Below, piece after piece: positions 5,285 to 8,987 of a DNA stretch of 8,987 bases; position 1 is the stretch's first letter; every line of letters starts with the position of its first letter. The stretch is from Pseudomonadota bacterium (lineage in GTDB: Bacteria; Pseudomonadota; Alphaproteobacteria; Elsterales; Elsteraceae). Position numbers and translations under genes: made by a program. The DNA lies in contig JACQAI010000152.1 of assembly GCA_016195115.1 (NCBI GenBank), forward strand, positions 1-8,987, read 5' to 3'. The notes under the pieces are model-generated. The model searched no databases. It saw only the letters and a program-made list of their open reading frames with translations, and was not told the DNA's origin.

Positions 5285-8143
5285 TTGCATATTAGCCAGC
5301 GCGCCGGCCTGGTGGGACTGGCTGTCGTGCTCGGCTGGCTCGTCCTTCTGGCGCCGGCGTGGGCACAATTCGACGCCCAGACCGCCGCGCTCCAGGAGCA
5401 GGTCGAGACGCTGTCGCGGAAGGCGCGCTTTGCGGAGGCGCTGCCGCTCGCGACCCAGATCGTCTCATTGAGCGAGGCGCGGCTCGGGCGGGACAATCCC
5501 GACATCGCCAGCGCCCTCGTCCAGGTCGGCGACATCACGCGCAATCTGGGCCGCTACGCCGCCGCCGAGGAGTGGTATCAGCGCAGCCTGACGATCCGCG
5601 AAAAGGCCCTTGGCACCACGCACCTCGACGTCTCCGGCTCGTTGCTCAGCCTTGCGGTCCTGTACCGCATGAACGGCCGCTACCGCGACGGCCTACCCTT
5701 CGCGGAACGCGGCCTGGCGATTCGAGAGGCGGCGCTCGGCCCCGACGACCCGCGCGTGGCCGCCTCCCTCAATGCTCTCGCCGAGTTGGAGCGTTACCAG
5801 GGGCTAAATGCGGCCGCCGAGCCGCTCTACCGTCGATCGCTGGCGATCCGCGAAAAAGCGCTCGGACAGGACCATCCCGACGTCGGCAACAGCCTCAACA
5901 ACCTGGCGCTGCTCTACAGCGCGGAAGGCCGGAATGCCGACGCCGAGGCTTATTTCAAGCGTGCCGTCTCGGTGCTCGAAAAGGCGGCGGGTCCCGAGCA
6001 CCCCGACGTCGCAAACGCCCTGACGAACCTGGCAGCGCATTACCGGCGGATCGGCCGCTACTCCGACGGCGAGCCGCTGGCCAAGCGCGCCGTGGCGATC
6101 CGAGAAAAGGTCCTTGGGCCCGATCATCCGAGGCTCGGCGCGAGCCTGAACGAGCTCGGCGACATCTATCGCTACCAGCGGCGCTTCACCGAAGCCGTCA
6201 CGCCGTTGACAAGGTCGCTGGCGATCCGCGAGAAGGCGCTCGGGCCGGACCATTCGGAGGTCGCCGGCACGCTCAACAACCTGGCGCTTCTCTATCGCGC
6301 GCAGCGACGCCATCAAGAGTCCGAGGCGGCGTTCAAGCGCGCGATCGCGATCACGGAGAAGGCCCGCGGGCCCGATCATTTCGACGTCGCCAACAGCCGC
6401 GTCAACCTGGGTTGGCTCTATTGGGAGCAGGGTTTCTTCGATGCTGCGCTCGAGCAGAGCCGGCTCGCGGTTGTCGGCACCGCGCGATACATGCAGGCGA
6501 ATGCGGCCTTGCGCGTTACATCGCTCAACACCGAGCAGCGACGATTTCGCGGATTTTTCTTCCAGCACATCGCGCTGGCGCACCGGATCGGCCAGGGTGC
6601 TGTCGAGCGGCGTGCCGAACTTGCCGCCGAGGCGCTCGAGACCGCACAGGTCGCACAGTCGTCGAGCGCTGGACAGGCCGTCGCGGGCATGGCGGCACGG
6701 TTCGCCGCCGGTGGAGACGCGCTCGCGGGCGTGATCCGCGAGCGCCAGGACCTGGCCGAGCGCTGGAAGCAACTCGACTACCAGCTCATCGCAGCATCGA
6801 GCCGACCCGCCGACGAGCGCGACGTCGCGGCCGAAGAGAGCTTGCGCAGCGAGCACGCGGCGGCAACGCAGCAGCTCGCCGTGCTCGATGCGCGGATCGC
6901 GCGCGAGTTTCCGAACTACTCCGAGCTGAACAATCCGCGTCCGACGCCGGCACCCGAACTGCAACGCCTTCTCGGCGTCGACGAGGCGATGCTCGCGTAT
7001 CTGGTCGGTTCGGACGAGACCTGGTTGTGGACGATCCGCCGCGACCGCGTCGATCTACATCGCCTCGCGGTGACCGCCAAGGCCCTGACTGAGGAGATCA
7101 CGGCGCTGCGAGCGCGACTCGATCCCGAACGCAACCCCGAGCTCAAGCCGTTCGACGTCGATCGTGCCCATACGCTGCACAACATGCTGCTGGCACCGGC
7201 CGCGCCACAGCTCGCCGGCGTACGCCACGTCTTCATCGTTCCGGACGGGGCGCTGCAAAGCTTGCCGATCGGCGTGCTCGTGACAGCGAAGCCGCAAACC
7301 ACCTCGGACTATCGCAAGGTGGCGTGGCTGGCGCGTCAATACGCCGTCACCACCCTGCCCTCGGTGTCGTCCTTGCGCGCCATACGCCTGTTCGCCGATC
7401 GCGCGCGCGCCACCTTGCCCTTTCTCGGCGTTGGCGACCCGGCGCTCGAGGGCAATCCCGGCAGCACGCGCGGCGTCAAGCTCGCCGGCCTGTTCCGCGG
7501 TGCCATGGCCGACGTCGACGCCGTGCGCAAGCTGCCCCCGTTGCCCGACACCGCCGACGAGCTGCGCGCGCTCGCGCGCGCGCAGGGTGCAGCAGCCGAC
7601 TCCCTCTACCTGCGCGAGCGCGCGTCCGAGGCCACGCTCAAAGGCCTCAAGCTCGACCAGTATCGAGTGATAGCCTTCGCAACCCATGGACTGGTCGCGG
7701 GCGAGCTCCGGGACCTCGCCGAGCCGGCGCTGGTCCTGACCCCGCCGGGTCAGGCGAGCCGCGACAATGACGGGTTGCTGACCGCATCCGAGATCGCGCA
7801 ACTCAAGCTCAACGCCGACTGGGTGATCCTGTCGGCGTGCAACACCGCGGCGAACGACGGCACGCCCGGCGCCGACGGCTTGTCGGGTTTGGCGAAAGCC
7901 TTCTTCTACGCCGGCAGCCGCACGCTCCTGGTGTCGCACTGGCCGGTGGCGTCGGAGGCGGCGGTGCGGCTGACCACCGCGTCGTTCGATGCCTTGCAAC
8001 GCGCACCCGAGATCGGCCGCGCCGAGGCGCTACGACGCGCCCAGATGGCATTGCTCGACGACACCAGCCTGCCTGCGACCTTCGCCCATCCGATGATCTG
8101 GGCGCCGTTCGTCGTCGTAGGGGAAGGCGGCAGCGGGCGCTAG
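5285..8143 (+). CDS. Exported TPR-repeat CHAT-domain (caspase-like) protein
   Basis: 952 residues from a TTG at 5285. That start gives a textbook signal peptide: HISQR n-region, hydrophobic core GLAVVLGWLVLLAP, and cleavage at AWA-QF (about residue 27), so the protein should work in the periplasm or outside. Eight kinesin-light-chain-like TPRs with an exact 42-residue period occupy about residues 52-387; the signature is AIREKALGPDHPDVA..LNNLALLY. A helical linker (about 400-565) follows. A C-terminal CHAT domain spans about 570-950, with VFIVPDGALQSLPIGVL, the catalytic-type His801 (FATHG) and Cys852 (ILSACNTA), and DGLSGLAKAFFYAGSRTLLVSHWPV. Both dyad residues are present, so peptidase activity is plausible; TPRs would bind the partner or substrate. 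The frame is open to 5171, with alternative GTG 5171 and ATG 5189 starts, but these would bury the signal peptide behind over 30 residues. The Shine-Dalgarno is weak for every candidate. Confidence 0.9.
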   Translation: MHISQRAGLVGLAVVLGWLVLLAPAWAQFDAQTAALQEQVETLSRKARFAEALPLATQIVSLSEARLGRDNPDIASALVQVGDITRNLGRYAAAEEWYQRSLTIREKALGTTHLDVSGSLLSLAVLYRMNGRYRDGLPFAERGLAIREAALGPDDPRVAASLNALAELERYQGLNAAAEPLYRRSLAIREKALGQDHPDVGNSLNNLALLYSAEGRNADAEAYFKRAVSVLEKAAGPEHPDVANALTNLAAHYRRIGRYSDGEPLAKRAVAIREKVLGPDHPRLGASLNELGDIYRYQRRFTEAVTPLTRSLAIREKALGPDHSEVAGTLNNLALLYRAQRRHQESEAAFKRAIAITEKARGPDHFDVANSRVNLGWLYWEQGFFDAALEQSRLAVVGTARYMQANAALRVTSLNTEQRRFRGFFFQHIALAHRIGQGAVERRAELAAEALETAQVAQSSSAGQAVAGMAARFAAGGDALAGVIRERQDLAERWKQLDYQLIAASSRPADERDVAAEESLRSEHAAATQQLAVLDARIAREFPNYSELNNPRPTPAPELQRLLGVDEAMLAYLVGSDETWLWTIRRDRVDLHRLAVTAKALTEEITALRARLDPERNPELKPFDVDRAHTLHNMLLAPAAPQLAGVRHVFIVPDGALQSLPIGVLVTAKPQTTSDYRKVAWLARQYAVTTLPSVSSLRAIRLFADRARATLPFLGVGDPALEGNPGSTRGVKLAGLFRGAMADVDAVRKLPPLPDTADELRALARAQGAAADSLYLRERASEATLKGLKLDQYRVIAFATHGLVAGELRDLAEPALVLTPPGQASRDNDGLLTASEIAQLKLNADWVILSACNTAANDGTPGADGLSGLAKAFFYAGSRTLLVSHWPVASEAAVRLTTASFDALQRAPEIGRAEALRRAQMALLDDTSLPATFAHPMIWAPFVVVGEGGSGR
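5438..6445 (+). repeat. Eight in-frame 126-bp TPR-coding repeats
   Basis: The codon for the central hydrophobic residue of the [AV]-I-[RT]-EK-A-LG motif recurs at 5468, 5594, 5720, 5846, 5972, 6098, 6224 and 6350, exactly 126 bases apart each time. Several units share long near-identical stretches (CTGGCGATCCGCGA in units starting near 5840 and 6218; CTCAACAACCTGGCGCT in two units). The ends are approximate. This is internal duplication of a TPR unit, seen directly in the sequence. Confidence 0.85.
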
Positions 8144-8157
8144 CGCACAGGCTCGCG

Positions 8158-8180
8158 CTTAGCCACACCGTCCGGCTAAG
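8158..8180. other. 7-bp inverted repeat between TPR-CHAT and DUF2177 genes
   Basis: CTTAGCC (8158-8164) and GGCTAAG (8174-8180) are exact inverses around a nine-base loop, 14 bases after the TPR-CHAT stop and 26 bases before the DUF2177 start. No T-run follows, so it is a weak terminator candidate at best. It could be a regulator site for the downstream gene. Confidence 0.4.
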
Positions 8181-8206
8181 ATCGCCGCGACCCGGGAGGA
8201 TGAGGC

Positions 8207-8614
8207 ATGGTGCGCATTGCGGTCGCATACGGCGCCGCCCTGCTGGCGCTCGGCGCGCTCGACGGCGTATGGCTCGGCCTGATCGCCAAGGATTTCTACC
8301 GCGCCGGGTTGGGCGCCCTGATGGCCGAGCGCGTCAACTTGTGGGCGGCCGCCGTGTTCTATCTCCTCTACCCCATCGGGTTGGTCATCTTCGTGGTCCG
8401 CCCAGCGCTCGACGGCGCCGCACTGTCTGGGGTGCTGTGGCGCGGTGCGCTGTTCGGGCTGTTCGCCTACGCGACCTACGATCTGACCAATCTCGCGACC
8501 CTGAAGGACTTTCCCGCCAAGGTCGCCTTGGTCGACATGGCGTGGGGCGCCGTGGCCAGCGCGATCGCCTGCACGGCCGCGTTCTACGCGGCGTCCCTGA
8601 TTCGCGGCGAGTGA
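8207..8614 (+). CDS. DUF2177-family membrane protein
   Basis: A 135-residue inner-membrane protein with four predicted helices at about residues 3-24, 45-65, 75-97 and 107-131. It shows the family's conserved features: LDGVWLGLIAKDFYR (18-32), a second helix FYLLYPIGLVIF, YATYDLTNLATLKDFP (88-103) and LVDMAWG (108-114). Length and motif order agree with DUF2177 (PF09945) over the whole protein. The biochemical role is unknown. The start is ATG at 8207, with GGGAGGA (8194-8200) six bases upstream. It lies 63 bases after the TPR-CHAT gene and 22 bases before the sulfurtransferase, in the same direction, so it may be cotranscribed with the latter. Confidence 0.92.
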   Translation: MVRIAVAYGAALLALGALDGVWLGLIAKDFYRAGLGALMAERVNLWAAAVFYLLYPIGLVIFVVRPALDGAALSGVLWRGALFGLFAYATYDLTNLATLKDFPAKVALVDMAWGAVASAIACTAAFYAASLIRGE

Positions 8615-8636
8615 ACCCGAGCAAACGAGGTCGAGC

Positions 8637-8987
8637 ATGCGCGATCCACAGGCGTTGATCACTACCGAGCAGCTCGCGGCGGCGCTCGGCCAACCCGAGC
8701 TGCGGATCTACGACTGCACGACCTATCTCGAGCCGCCGCCGCCGGGCAATCCAGCTCCCTACGTCGCGGTGCCAGGGCGCCATACCTACCGGTCGGCACA
8801 TATCCCGGGCGCCGACTTCCTCGACCTGCAGGGCGATTTCTCCGATTCAGCAACGCGGTTGCGCTTCATGATGCCCGGACCCGGCACCCTTGCCGAGGCA
8901 TTCGGCCGCCAGGGCGTGGGCGACGGTTCGCGCGTCGTGCTCTACAGCGTCGGCACCATGATGTGGGCGACGCGCTTCTGGTGGATG
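8637..8987 (+). CDS. Rhodanese-type sulfurtransferase, N-terminal 117 codons (runs off right edge)
   Basis: The start of a thiosulfate/3-mercaptopyruvate sulfurtransferase-like protein. These cytoplasmic enzymes transfer sulfane sulfur to an acceptor and usually consist of two rhodanese domains over about 280 residues. Seen here are the opening ITTEQLAAAL (8-17) and first strand LRIYDCTTYL (22-31), then the active-site-proximal motif YRSAHIPGADFLDLQGDFSD (56-75). VVLYSVGTMMWATRFWWM (100-117) runs to the edge. The first domain is normally non-catalytic; the catalytic Cys loop would be in the second domain, beyond the window. The start is ATG at 8637 with GAGG (8627-8630) six bases upstream. 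The family is clear; the specific enzyme (rhodanese versus SseA-like) cannot be decided from this half. Confidence 0.88.
   Translation, partial: MRDPQALITTEQLAAALGQPELRIYDCTTYLEPPPPGNPAPYVAVPGRHTYRSAHIPGADFLDLQGDFSDSATRLRFMMPGPGTLAEAFGRQGVGDGSRVVLYSVGTMMWATRFWWM

Noticed and set aside
5804..6964. 386-codon minus-strand frame opposite the TPR repeats
   Set aside because: Its apparent repeats are only the antisense reading of the 126-bp TPR units.
5359..7092. 577-codon plus-strand frame inside the TPR-CHAT gene
   Set aside because: Out-of-frame translation of the repeat region, arginine and proline rich, whereas the TPR frame is unmistakable.
5285..8143. Type III-E CRISPR-associated TPR-CHAT (Craspase) protease
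   Set aside because: There is no CRISPR array or cas gene in the window, and the signal peptide argues for export.

Overview
The window is very GC-rich, densely packed double-stranded bacterial DNA. It uses GTG and probably TTG starts, and it carries a REP-like palindromic repeat of a type common in alphaproteobacteria. Gene content (PEP carboxylase, COG3964-type amidohydrolase, DUF2177 protein, rhodanese-type sulfurtransferase) and style point to an alphaproteobacterium, perhaps a Rhodospirillales or Hyphomicrobiales relative. No species can be named from this alone. No rRNA, tRNA, CRISPR array, insertion sequence or phage gene is visible.

Layout. (1) 1-2370, minus strand: an amidohydrolase-superfamily enzyme (1222-2370) followed 10 bases later by phosphoenolpyruvate carboxylase (ppc), whose 3' end lies off the left edge. 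(2) 2371-2562: a divergent regulatory region holding an 11-bp-stem hairpin, a REP-like repeat, a TTGACA -35 box and two TGCATATGCA palindromes exactly 21 bp apart. (3) 2563-3677, plus strand: a six-helix membrane protein of unknown function, coupled by a TGATG overlap to a MarR-family repressor, which probably binds the twin palindromes and controls its own operon. (4) 3680-4995, minus strand: an HD-domain protein whose His/Asp spacing resembles PhnZ-type diiron oxygenases, coupled by a GTGA overlap to a ModA-like periplasmic binding protein that appears to lack a block of its second lobe. (5) 4996-5284: a divergent region with a perfect TGTGA-N6-TCACA (CRP-type) site. (6) 5285-8143, plus strand: a large exported protein with eight 42-residue TPR repeats and a C-terminal CHAT (caspase-like) domain with His and Cys both present. 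(7) 8207-8614: a DUF2177 membrane protein. (8) 8637 to the right edge: the N-terminal part of a sulfurtransferase.

The most noteworthy parts are the secreted TPR-CHAT protein with its CRP-type site, the HD-oxygenase-like/ModA-like pair with the shortened binding protein, and the compact MarR/membrane-protein operon with twin operators. I see no proof of a complete new system. The TPR-CHAT protein has no obvious substrate gene beside it.
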